Part shown: positions 1 through 5,290 of the stretch, in pieces
Numbering within the stretch: position 1 is the stretch's first letter
How the letters are laid out: each line of letters starts with the position of its first letter
Source of the DNA: an uncultured Oscillibacter sp.
Lineage (GTDB): Bacteria; Bacillota; Clostridia; Oscillospirales; Oscillospiraceae
Assembly: GCA_946183715.1 (NCBI GenBank)
Contig: CAMHDB010000141.1
Coordinates: 1-5,290, forward strand
Length of the DNA: 5,290 nt
Direction of reading: 5' to 3'
Program-made: the position numbers and the translations under genes
The notes under the pieces: model-generated
Seen by the model: the letters and a program-made list of their open reading frames with translations, nothing else
The model's database searches: none
What the model was told of the DNA's origin: nothing

Positions 1-875
1 TTTCCGCCAACCAGACCGAAAACAGAATCGTGTTCGGGGCGACCTATATGACGATGAACAACCCCTACTATCAGGTCATGGACATCCAGCTCCGCGCCGA
101 AATCGAGAAAAACGGCGACATCCTCCTCACGCGCGACGCGGCCATGAACCAGACGCGGCAGAATGAGGAAATCCGGGAACTTATCGCGGCGGGGGCGCGG
201 GCGATTTTCCTCACGCCCGTCGAGTGGGATACCTCGGAGGAAGGCCTGCGGATTGCGGCGGAGGCGGGGATTCCGGTCATTGTCGTCGACGCGCCGGTAC
301 GCGACACGGAACTGGCCGCCTGTTCGATTCTCTCGGACAACTACCGCGCCGGGGTTCTGTGCGCCGAACACCTGCGTTCCGTGCGCAAGTCGGCGAAAAT
401 CCTGCTTCTGGAACACATCACGGCCCATTCCGGCTCGGACAGAATCCGCGGTTTCCTTGACGCCATACGGAACGACCCGGATTACATCGTGCTGGGTTCC
501 GGGGAATCCGACGGGCAAATCGAGAACGCAATGCCCGTAATGGAGGCTCTGCTGGCACGCTGCCCCGACGCCGATACCGTCATGGCCCTCAACGACCCGA
601 GCGCGTTCGGGGCTATGGCGGCCATCGAGGGCGCCGGACTGTCGGAACGCTTCCTTGTCTACGGCGTGGACGGCTCCCCGGAAGCCAAAGCGCTGGTCAG
701 GGACGGACTGATGACCGCGACCTGTGCGCAATTCCCGTACCAAATCGCGAAAGAGGCCGTGCGGCAGGCCTACTTGGTTCTGGACGGCAGGCGCGAACAG
801 AGGGAAGTCATTGTTCCGGTGGAACTCCTGACGGCGGAGAACGTGGAGGAATACGGAATCACGGGGTGGCAGTGA
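1..875 (+). CDS. Periplasmic sugar-binding protein, RbsB-like (type I fold), 5'-truncated by the window
   Basis: This is a substrate-binding protein of the ribose/galactose class (Peripla_BP_4), which captures a small ligand outside the membrane. The frame is open from base 3 to the TGA at 873-875, giving 290 visible residues. The GTG at base 30 is not a credible start, because it falls inside the first beta strand and no signal peptide follows it; the true start and signal sequence lie upstream. Landmarks, numbered from base 3, are MNNPYY (18-23), IAAGARAIFLTP (61-72), GIPVIVVD (89-96), R147-G150-F151, ALNDPSAFGA (195-204), VYGVDGSP (219-226) and ATCAQFPYQIA (239-249). Aligned by eye with E. 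coli RbsB as remembered, pocket positions N20, Y22, Y23, D96, N197, D223 and Q243 match, which favours a sugar ligand. The Arg after the Asp in RbsB is Ala97 here, so ribose itself is not assured. The next gene is the kinase, overlapping by one base, so a sensory co-receptor role is as likely as transport. Family assignment is firm; ligand and role are inferred. Confidence 0.9.
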   Translation, partial: SANQTENRIVFGATYMTMNNPYYQVMDIQLRAEIEKNGDILLTRDAAMNQTRQNEEIRELIAAGARAIFLTPVEWDTSEEGLRIAAEAGIPVIVVDAPVRDTELAACSILSDNYRAGVLCAEHLRSVRKSAKILLLEHITAHSGSDRIRGFLDAIRNDPDYIVLGSGESDGQIENAMPVMEALLARCPDADTVMALNDPSAFGAMAAIEGAGLSERFLVYGVDGSPEAKALVRDGLMTATCAQFPYQIAKEAVRQAYLVLDGRREQREVIVPVELLTAENVEEYGITGWQ

Positions 876-877
876 TG
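863..877 (+). promoter_or_regulatory. Start junction of the histidine kinase gene (TGATG overlap, weak RBS)
   Basis: The stop codon TGA (873-875) of the binding-protein gene shares its last base with an ATG at 875-877. A G-rich stretch, GGGGTGG at 863-869, lies five bases upstream and is the only plausible ribosome-binding site at a normal distance. In-frame GTG codons at 866 and 872 would extend the protein by only three or one residues. The better-looking GGAGGA at 845-850 sits 15 or more bases from any of these starts. The ATG at 875 is preferred, with translation probably coupled to termination of the upstream gene. Confidence 0.6.
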
Positions 878-2209
878 AGACAGCGCGAGGAAATCCCGTA
901 CTTGACGGCGCTCATGTTTGTGATGAACCTGTCCGTAGTGCTCTTTTACGCCGTCGTGGTCTTCGCGACGACGGCGCGGATTTGCCGCTCGTTCACGGCC
1001 TACGACTTTCTCTCCACGGTCCGGCAGGTGCCCGACAAGCCGTGGGTTATGCCGACGCGCTCCCTGATTTCCTACGGCTTCCTGACGCTCCTCAGCTTCG
1101 CAAAGTACCGGGGGCGACTGGGCGGAAAGTATCTGAGCGGCTTCGTGTGCGTGTCGGAGATTGCGCTGTGCTTCGCGACCGTCGCCTCCCTGAACTTCTA
1201 CTACAGCGGCGTGGCGCTTCTCGTACTCTCGGACTTGACGCACTATATTCAAAATCCGCGCGTGCGGCTGGGGCTTATGATTCCGCTGTCGCTGTTGTTC
1301 GCGCTCGGGCGCTACGAAATCGCCTCCGTATTCGTGGCCCGGATTCCGTTCGGCGCCTACCTCAACTATTACAGCCCGTCGGTACGCGGCTACCTCGCCG
1401 GTATCGAGAGCGTATTAGTCTCGTGGAACGTGCTCCTGTTCGTCTACGACATGATTCTGCTGTTCACCAGCCAGCGGGAGGAAAACGCGCGTATCAGCCG
1501 CCTGAATCTGCAATTGAAGGAGGCCAACCAGCGCCTGCGCAAGAACGCGGTCGAGCTGGAACACCTCACGGAGACCCGGGAGCGCAACCGCCTCGCGCGG
1601 GAAATCCACGACACGCTGGGGCACACGCTGACGGGAATCGTCATGGGCACGGAGGCGGTCAGCGCGATTTTCGACGCCGCCCCGGAGGAGGCCAAGCGGC
1701 GTATCGAGATAGTACACAAGACGGCGCAGGAGGGCTTGGAGGACGTGCGGCGTTCGATTAAGGCGCTCCGCCCGGACGCGCTGGAAAAGCGCTCATTGGA
1801 AAAGGCGCTGGAAGAATTGATAACCAATTTCCACCTGACGACCTCCGTCGACATCGACTACCGGCAGGACGCGGGCAGTCTGGACTTCGCGGGGGACGAG
1901 GAGAACACGCTTTACCGGATAATTCAGGAGGGCATGACGAACTCCGTGCGCCACGGCCACGCGACGGAAATCGAGATTCAAATCACGCGGGAGGGGAACT
2001 TACTGACAGTGCGCATACGCGACAACGGCCTCGGCTGCGCGGAACTGGAGGAGGGCTTCGGACTGCGCCACATGGAGGAACGGCTGGGGTTACTCGGCGG
2101 TTCTCTGGCCTGCGGCAACAGAAACGACGATTCGGACGACGAACAGCGCGGATTTTACCTGATAGCAAGTCTGCCTGTGCGCGGGAGAGAGGGGAAAGAG
2201 CATGATTAA
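875..2209 (+). CDS. Membrane sensor histidine kinase, HisKA_3 (HPK7) class
   Basis: This 444-residue kinase senses a signal at the membrane, autophosphorylates on histidine and passes the phosphate to the regulator encoded next. The first 200 residues hold about five or six hydrophobic segments (roughly 9-31, 62-77, 86-107, 110-125, 131-147 and 174-198) joined by short loops. No PAS, Cache or HAMP domain is recognisable. A charged heptad-like linker (about 200-240) leads to the HisKA_3 dimerisation motif REIHDTLGH, with phospho-acceptor His245. The catalytic domain shows the N box QEGMTNSVRHG (351-361, Asn356), G1 box DNGLG (383-387) and G2 region GFGLRHMEERLGLLGG (394-409). The HDxxxH form of the motif is a common variant of the HDxxxQ phosphatase motif in this family, so both kinase and phosphatase activity are possible. 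The architecture resembles DesK/LiaS kinases. With binding-protein genes on both sides, it may read their ligand-bound state across the membrane; that partnership is inferred. All key catalytic residues appear intact. Confidence 0.95.
   Translation: MRQREEIPYLTALMFVMNLSVVLFYAVVVFATTARICRSFTAYDFLSTVRQVPDKPWVMPTRSLISYGFLTLLSFAKYRGRLGGKYLSGFVCVSEIALCFATVASLNFYYSGVALLVLSDLTHYIQNPRVRLGLMIPLSLLFALGRYEIASVFVARIPFGAYLNYYSPSVRGYLAGIESVLVSWNVLLFVYDMILLFTSQREENARISRLNLQLKEANQRLRKNAVELEHLTETRERNRLAREIHDTLGHTLTGIVMGTEAVSAIFDAAPEEAKRRIEIVHKTAQEGLEDVRRSIKALRPDALEKRSLEKALEELITNFHLTTSVDIDYRQDAGSLDFAGDEENTLYRIIQEGMTNSVRHGHATEIEIQITREGNLLTVRIRDNGLGCAELEEGFGLRHMEERLGLLGGSLACGNRNDDSDDEQRGFYLIASLPVRGREGKEHD
2188..2204 (+). 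promoter_or_regulatory. Ribosome-binding site and start of the response regulator gene
   Basis: AGAGGGG at 2188-2194 ends seven bases before the ATG at 2202-2204. It is the best Shine-Dalgarno-like site among the three gene junctions. The start lies inside the kinase gene and overlaps its last eight bases (ATGATTAA, 2202-2209). This fixes the start and suggests coupled synthesis of kinase and regulator. Confidence 0.8.
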
Positions 2210-2876
2210 GGCGTTGATTGTGGACGACCAGGAACTTTTCCGGGAGAGCCTGAAAGTCGTGCTGGGGGTCAACCCGGAAATCGAGGTGACGGACGCGGTG
2301 CCGGGTGTCGCGGAGGCGCTCAAGAGCGCGGCGCGGGAGTGTCCGGACGTGGTGCTGATGGATATCAGAATGCCGGGTATGGACGGCGTGGAGGGTACGC
2401 GTTTAATGAAGGAGCGCTTCCCGAACATCAAGGTCATTGTCCTGACCACGTTCGACGACGACGATTATGTATTCGGGGCCCTGAAACACGGGGCGAGCGG
2501 GTATTTGTTGAAGGGGAGCAGTCTCTCGGAACTCTCCAAGGCGATACAAATCGCCCACAACGGCGGCGCGATGATTAACCCCGACATTGCGAGCAAGGCA
2601 ATCCGCCTCTTTTCGCAAATGGCGAAAAGTACGGTCAGAATCAACGTCGACGAGAAGACCGTCAAGGAAATCCGGAAAAACGAGTGGGAAATCATCCGGA
2701 CGGTCGGGCGCGGGCTGTCGAATAAGGAGATTGCGCGGGAACTGTGCCTTTCCGAGGGCACGGTGCGGAATACGATTAGCGTCGTGCTCTCCAAGCTGAA
2801 CCTGCGCGACCGGACACAGCTTGCCATATGGGCCGTGCAGACGGGGGCCGTCAACAGCGGGGTGTCGGGGATATGA
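2202..2876 (+). CDS. Response regulator, NarL/FixJ family (receiver plus LuxR-type HTH)
   Basis: This 224-residue cytoplasmic transcription factor is the expected partner of the HisKA_3 kinase just upstream, since that kinase class typically pairs with NarL-type regulators. The receiver domain (about 1-120) has the acidic pair Asp8-Asp9, phospho-acceptor Asp54 in VVLMDIRMPGMDG, the conserved Thr82 in VLTT and Lys104 in GYLLKG, so it should be phosphorylatable. After a linker (about 121-156), the LuxR-type HTH (about 157-212) contains GLSNKEIARELCLSEGTVRN (171-190), the turn and recognition helix, then LSKLNLRDRTQLAIWA. The usual LTxRE opening of this HTH is replaced by IRKNE, keeping only Glu161; this looks like ordinary divergence. 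The start overlaps the kinase gene by eight bases and the end overlaps the next gene by four. Its targets are unknown. Autoregulation of this operon is possible, but any promoter lies upstream of the window. Family and pairing are highly certain. Confidence 0.97.
   Translation: MIKALIVDDQELFRESLKVVLGVNPEIEVTDAVPGVAEALKSAARECPDVVLMDIRMPGMDGVEGTRLMKERFPNIKVIVLTTFDDDDYVFGALKHGASGYLLKGSSLSELSKAIQIAHNGGAMINPDIASKAIRLFSQMAKSTVRINVDEKTVKEIRKNEWEIIRTVGRGLSNKEIARELCLSEGTVRNTISVVLSKLNLRDRTQLAIWAVQTGAVNSGVSGI
2859..2876 (+). promoter_or_regulatory. Start junction of the solute-binding protein gene (ATGA overlap)
   Basis: The ATG at 2873-2875 overlaps the regulator's TGA at 2874-2876. A weak GGGGTG at 2859-2864 lies eight bases upstream and resembles the G-rich stretch ahead of the kinase start. 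A further in-frame ATG at 2828 would add 15 polar residues ahead of the hydrophobic signal segment and has no visible ribosome-binding site. The 2873 start places Arg-Arg directly before the hydrophobic core, as expected for an export signal. Confidence 0.65.
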
Positions 2877-4129
2877 GGCGGATATGGGCCGGGGCGGCGC
2901 TGGCGGCGGCGGTACTCTGTGCCGTATGCGTCGGCCTGTCGCGGCGGGGCGGCGTGACTGTCCGGATTGGCGTCTACTCCGGAAGCTACTGGCAGACGCC
3001 CAACGGCGACTGCTACCAGATACTCGACAACGCAATCCGGCGCTTTGAGCATGCCCATGAGCGCGTGAAGGTGGAGTACGTCAGCGGGATTACCACCGAC
3101 TCCTACAGTGAATGGCTCTCCGAACAGATACTAAAGGGCACGGAGCCGGACTTGTATTTCGTACTCCCGGAGGACTTCAACCTGCTTGTGACCTGCGGCG
3201 CGCTGGCCAAACTCGACGCCTTCATGGACGCGGACGCCGCGTTCGAGCCGTCGCTGTACTACGAGCCGAGCCTGCGTTCCGGGACTTTCGAGGGCGGGCA
3301 GTACGCGCTCCCGCACGAGAGCGTACCGACGATTATGTTTGTCAACAAGACCCTGCTGGAGCGGAACGGAATCCCCATGCCCCGCAACGACTGGACTTGG
3401 GATGATTTCTACGACATCTGTCGGCGTGTCACGAACGTGGAGGCGCGGCAGTTCGGCGCGTATGACTATACGTGGCTGCACGCGCTCTACTCGAACGGTA
3501 CTTCGCTGTTTTCGGAGGACGGGACGGCGTGTTACCTGTCGGACGAGAAAATCCGGAGCGCGATACAGTTTGTGAAGAGCCTGCGCGACCTCAACGGCGG
3601 CTATCAGGTCACGGCGCGCGACTTCGACCTCGGCAACGTGGCGTTCCGGCCCTTCCTGTTTTCGGAATACCGGGCCTACCAGCCGTACCCGTGGCGCGTC
3701 AAAAAGTATTCGGGTTTCCAATGGGACGGCATTTCCATGCCGGCGGGGCCGCACGGCGACAACGTGTCCGAACTGCACACGATGTTACTCGGAATCAGCG
3801 CGCGGACGCGGCACGAGGCGCTCGCGTGGGAACTCTGCAAACTGCTCTCGCTGGACGAGGAAGTACAGCGGGAGTTGTACGCCGATTCCAGCGGGATATC
3901 GCCACTCCGGGCCGTGCAGGCCGACGCGCCAGAAAGCGACCGCCTCGGACTGGAAGCCATTGACAAAATTATGAGTACGGCAGTCTCCGCGCCGCGCTTC
4001 GACGGCTACGAACAGGCCTTAATGATGGCGGAAAACGCCGTCGCGGCGGAAATGGCGCTGGAAATCACGCCCGGGGACGACCTGACGGCGGCCCAACGCG
4101 AAATCAACGTCTTTTTGGGCAAGTCATAA
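2873..4129 (+). CDS. Extracellular solute-binding protein, family 1 (SBP_bac_1), membrane-anchored
   Basis: This 418-residue protein has the size and layout of the carbohydrate/oligosaccharide-binding proteins of CUT1-type ABC systems. Residues 1-25 form an export signal: MRR, a hydrophobic core at 4-22, then SRR. Cysteines at 16 and 19 sit in the core, but neither has a canonical lipobox, so the segment may remain as an uncleaved anchor. Family features include an early beta strand VRIGVYSGSYW (30-40), EPDLYFVLPED (91-101), GGQYALPHES (141-150), FVNKTLLERNGIPMP (156-170) followed by DWTWDDFYDIC, WDGISMPAGPHG (284-295) and GISARTRHEALAWELCKLL (307-325), the helix near the C-terminal hinge. 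It is the last gene of the operon, ahead of the hairpin at 4131-4161, and no permease gene follows. That makes a sensory role with the upstream kinase, or sharing of a distant transporter, plausible. Ligand unknown. The fold assignment is good, although overall similarity to model members looks low by eye. Confidence 0.85.
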   Translation: MRRIWAGAALAAAVLCAVCVGLSRRGGVTVRIGVYSGSYWQTPNGDCYQILDNAIRRFEHAHERVKVEYVSGITTDSYSEWLSEQILKGTEPDLYFVLPEDFNLLVTCGALAKLDAFMDADAAFEPSLYYEPSLRSGTFEGGQYALPHESVPTIMFVNKTLLERNGIPMPRNDWTWDDFYDICRRVTNVEARQFGAYDYTWLHALYSNGTSLFSEDGTACYLSDEKIRSAIQFVKSLRDLNGGYQVTARDFDLGNVAFRPFLFSEYRAYQPYPWRVKKYSGFQWDGISMPAGPHGDNVSELHTMLLGISARTRHEALAWELCKLLSLDEEVQRELYADSSGISPLRAVQADAPESDRLGLEAIDKIMSTAVSAPRFDGYEQALMMAENAVAAEMALEITPGDDLTAAQREINVFLGKS

Positions 4130-4130
4130 A

Positions 4131-4161
4131 AACCGCGTCCCGGCTGCGTCGGGGCGCGGTT
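4131..4161. terminator. Bidirectional intrinsic terminator between convergent genes
   Basis: Bases 4131-4142 (aaccgcgtcccg) pair with 4150-4161 (cggggcgcggtt) over 12 positions with a single G-U wobble, leaving a seven-base loop at 4143-4149. Read on the - strand, the stem runs into a five-T tract that includes its last two bases, so it is a good intrinsic terminator for the surface-protein gene, whose stop lies three bases before the stem. Read on the + strand, the hairpin follows the operon's last stop by one base, but the T tract is only two bases and is then interrupted. Termination there may be weaker or depend on the very GC-rich stem. Confidence 0.8.
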
Positions 4162-4164
4162 CGC

Positions 4165-5290
4165 TTACTGGTAGTCCATGTTGATTTCGGAGAGCTGTAA
4201 GATTTTCGCGCCGGTGGTGGAGAGGATTTCAAGGCGGTAATACTCAAAGGCGGGGGCCTCTCCGCTGAACGTCGTCGTATGCGTGAGGAAATTCAGGTCG
4301 TCGTGCTCCTCGAAGCCCGACGGCGACATCTCGCCTAGTACCGTCCACACGCCGTCCTGACGGTGTTCGCGGTCGGTGCCCAGCAGACGCCACGCGCCCG
4401 GATTCCGTCCGGGGTACTCGTCGTGGTTGTCGGCGGAAGTCAGCGACAAATGCGCCACGCTCCCCGGGCCGCTCATCTTCCATTCGACGTAGGCGACGTT
4501 ATTCAGAATCAGACACCACTTTGTTTCGGGGGCGCCGTCGAACAGCGCGGGATAGTTGCGCGCGTCGTCGAAACCGGGCGTCCCGGCCAGCGGCGTGGCG
4601 GAAAAGCATATCGGGACATTCTTCATGTAGTCGTCGCGGAGTTCGACTTTGGAGAAGTCGAAGCCGTTCGGCGCGAAGCGTTCAAGGCCCGTACACCCGG
4701 AGAACATCCAGCGAATATCGGTGACGTTCGACATATCGAAGCCGCTGATATCCAGCGCCTTCAGGGAAGCGCAGTTCCGGAACATCGAGCGCATATCGGT
4801 GACATCGGCGGTGTCGAAGCCGCTGACATCCAGCGTCTCCAGCGCGCCGCAGTTGCGGAACATCGACTGCATATCGGTGACATTCGACGTGTCGAAGCCG
4901 CTGACATCCAGCTCCGTGAGGCTTGCGCAGGAATCGAACAGACTGCTCATGTTGACGGCGCGGGAGGTGTCGAAGGGGGCCTCGAAGCGGATGCTTTGGA
5001 GGTTGGAGTAGCCGCAGAACATGCCGGAGCAGTTCGGGGGGGCGACGATTCCGCCCTCGGCGGCGAGGTACAGGTCGAACGGCGGGCGGGTTTTGAGCGT
5101 CCAAGCCATCACGGAACGGTCTCCGGTCTCGGACACGTCCCACGCGCCCTCGGGGGCCTTGGACGGGTCCGAGAGTACGGTAATCGCGGCGATTTGGCCC
5201 CTTGTGAACTCGGAGCCGAACACGGGGAAATTCTCGGCCTCCTCGCTGACGACGGACACCGGGTCGGGCATGAGGACGGCTTGCGCGGCG
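4165..5290 (-). CDS. Surface protein with BspA-type (DUF285) repeats and a C-terminal discoidin-like domain, 5'-truncated by the window
   Basis: The frame is open from the window edge to the TAA at 4165-4167. The first Met (5269-5271) is preceded in frame by AAQAVL with no stop, so the true start is probably outside the window; numbering here begins at that Met (368 residues). Residues about 15-90 form the lead-in module often found before BspA repeats (FPVFGSEFTRGQI, then GAWDVSE, DLYLAAEGG and the repeat-like CSGMF). Residues 91-211 hold DUF285 leucine-rich repeats of the form LxxLDVSGFDTSNVTDMxSMF. Residues about 227-368 look like an F5/8 type C (discoidin-like) domain: LFDGAPETKWC (243-253), VAYVEWKMS (259-267), a TSADNHDEYPGRNPGAWRLL stretch (278-297), DGVWTVL (306-312), YYRLEIL (344-350) and LQLSEINM (358-365). 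Such proteins are exported and usually bind host or dietary glycans, proteins or other bacteria. No C-terminal sorting signal is visible; the protein ends at the discoidin-like domain, so any anchor must be N-terminal. It is transcribed towards the two-component operon and appears unrelated to it. Confidence 0.85.
   Translation of the reverse strand, partial: AAQAVLMPDPVSVVSEEAENFPVFGSEFTRGQIAAITVLSDPSKAPEGAWDVSETGDRSVMAWTLKTRPPFDLYLAAEGGIVAPPNCSGMFCGYSNLQSIRFEAPFDTSRAVNMSSLFDSCASLTELDVSGFDTSNVTDMQSMFRNCGALETLDVSGFDTADVTDMRSMFRNCASLKALDISGFDMSNVTDIRWMFSGCTGLERFAPNGFDFSKVELRDDYMKNVPICFSATPLAGTPGFDDARNYPALFDGAPETKWCLILNNVAYVEWKMSGPGSVAHLSLTSADNHDEYPGRNPGAWRLLGTDREHRQDGVWTVLGEMSPSGFEEHDDLNFLTHTTTFSGEAPAFEYYRLEILSTTGAKILQLSEINMDYQ
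4639..5001 (-). repeat. DUF285/BspA leucine-rich repeat array, 78-base period
   Basis: Three consecutive coding repeats of exactly 26 residues (78 bases) occupy 4687-4920. They are preceded by a diverged 27-residue unit (to 5001) and followed by a decayed partial unit (to 4639). The core of each reads LxxLDVSGFDTSxVTDMxSMFxxC. Two copies share an identical 24-base block, at 4811-4834 and 4889-4912, so the array could gain or lose units by recombination. The repeats are structural parts of the surface protein, not a mobile element. Confidence 0.85.

Noticed and set aside
30..32. GTG as the start of the RbsB-like gene
   Set aside because: The frame is open to the window edge and the codon lies inside the first beta strand of the binding fold with no signal peptide after it, so the gene begins upstream.
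770..1252. Long antisense frame opposite the end of the binding protein and start of the kinase
   Set aside because: It lies wholly opposite two well-supported genes, its translation is low-complexity and rich in Arg, Glu and His, and no family is recognisable; it is typical of GC-rich shadow frames.
2641..2680. Non-standard opening of the LuxR HTH as a sign of a degenerate regulator
   Set aside because: The core helix-turn-helix, the conserved Glu and all phosphorylation residues are intact, so the protein should be functional.
2828..2872. Upstream ATG giving the family 1 binding protein 15 extra residues
   Set aside because: The extension is polar, precedes the export signal, overlaps the regulator deeply and has no ribosome-binding site; the ATGA overlap start at 2873 fits better.
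2403..3058. Two overlapping antisense frames opposite the regulator and binding-protein start
   Set aside because: Compositionally biased (Arg, Pro, Ser rich), without domains, and opposite clearly conserved coding sequence.
3131..3778. A 215-residue antisense frame inside the family 1 binding-protein gene
   Set aside because: It mirrors a conserved gene in a GC-rich genome, is rich in Arg and Val, and has no recognisable motif or ribosome-binding site.
4687..4920. Regularly spaced repeats as a possible CRISPR array
   Set aside because: The repeats are contiguous without spacers, keep a 26-codon phase and encode DUF285 leucine-rich repeats.

Overview
The window is a gene-dense, GC-rich stretch with no long intergenic DNA. 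It holds four genes on the + strand, packed end to end, facing one gene on the - strand across a 35-base gap that contains a terminator hairpin. Both outermost genes run off the window.

Layout. (1) Bases 1-875 carry the 3' part of a type I periplasmic sugar-binding protein (RbsB-like). (2) Bases 875-2209 encode a polytopic membrane histidine kinase of the HisKA_3/HPK7 class. (3) Bases 2202-2876 encode its likely partner, a NarL/FixJ (LuxR-HTH) response regulator. (4) Bases 2873-4129 encode a family 1 extracellular solute-binding protein with an uncleaved-looking N-terminal hydrophobic segment. (5) Bases 4131-4161 form a strong hairpin that can serve both strands. (6) Bases 4165-5290 (-) encode most of a surface protein with BspA-type (DUF285) leucine-rich repeats followed by a discoidin-like (F5/8 type C-like) domain.

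How the genes work together. The four + genes overlap by 1, 8 and 4 bases, so they are almost certainly one transcript with translational coupling. Two different solute-binding proteins flank a two-component pair, no permease or ATPase gene lies between or after them, and the transcript ends at the hairpin. The simplest reading is a sensory operon in which one or both binding proteins present a sugar or oligosaccharide to the kinase and the regulator controls genes elsewhere. Transport genes upstream of the window cannot be excluded. The convergent surface protein is a separate unit and looks like an adhesin or glycan-binding protein.

Organism. A GC-rich Clostridia member (Bacillota), probably from the gut or rumen, is the best guess. 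The reasons are the class of binding proteins beside a two-component pair, the DUF285 repeat style and the discoidin-like domain. This is inference from protein style only; no rRNA or other taxonomic marker is present.
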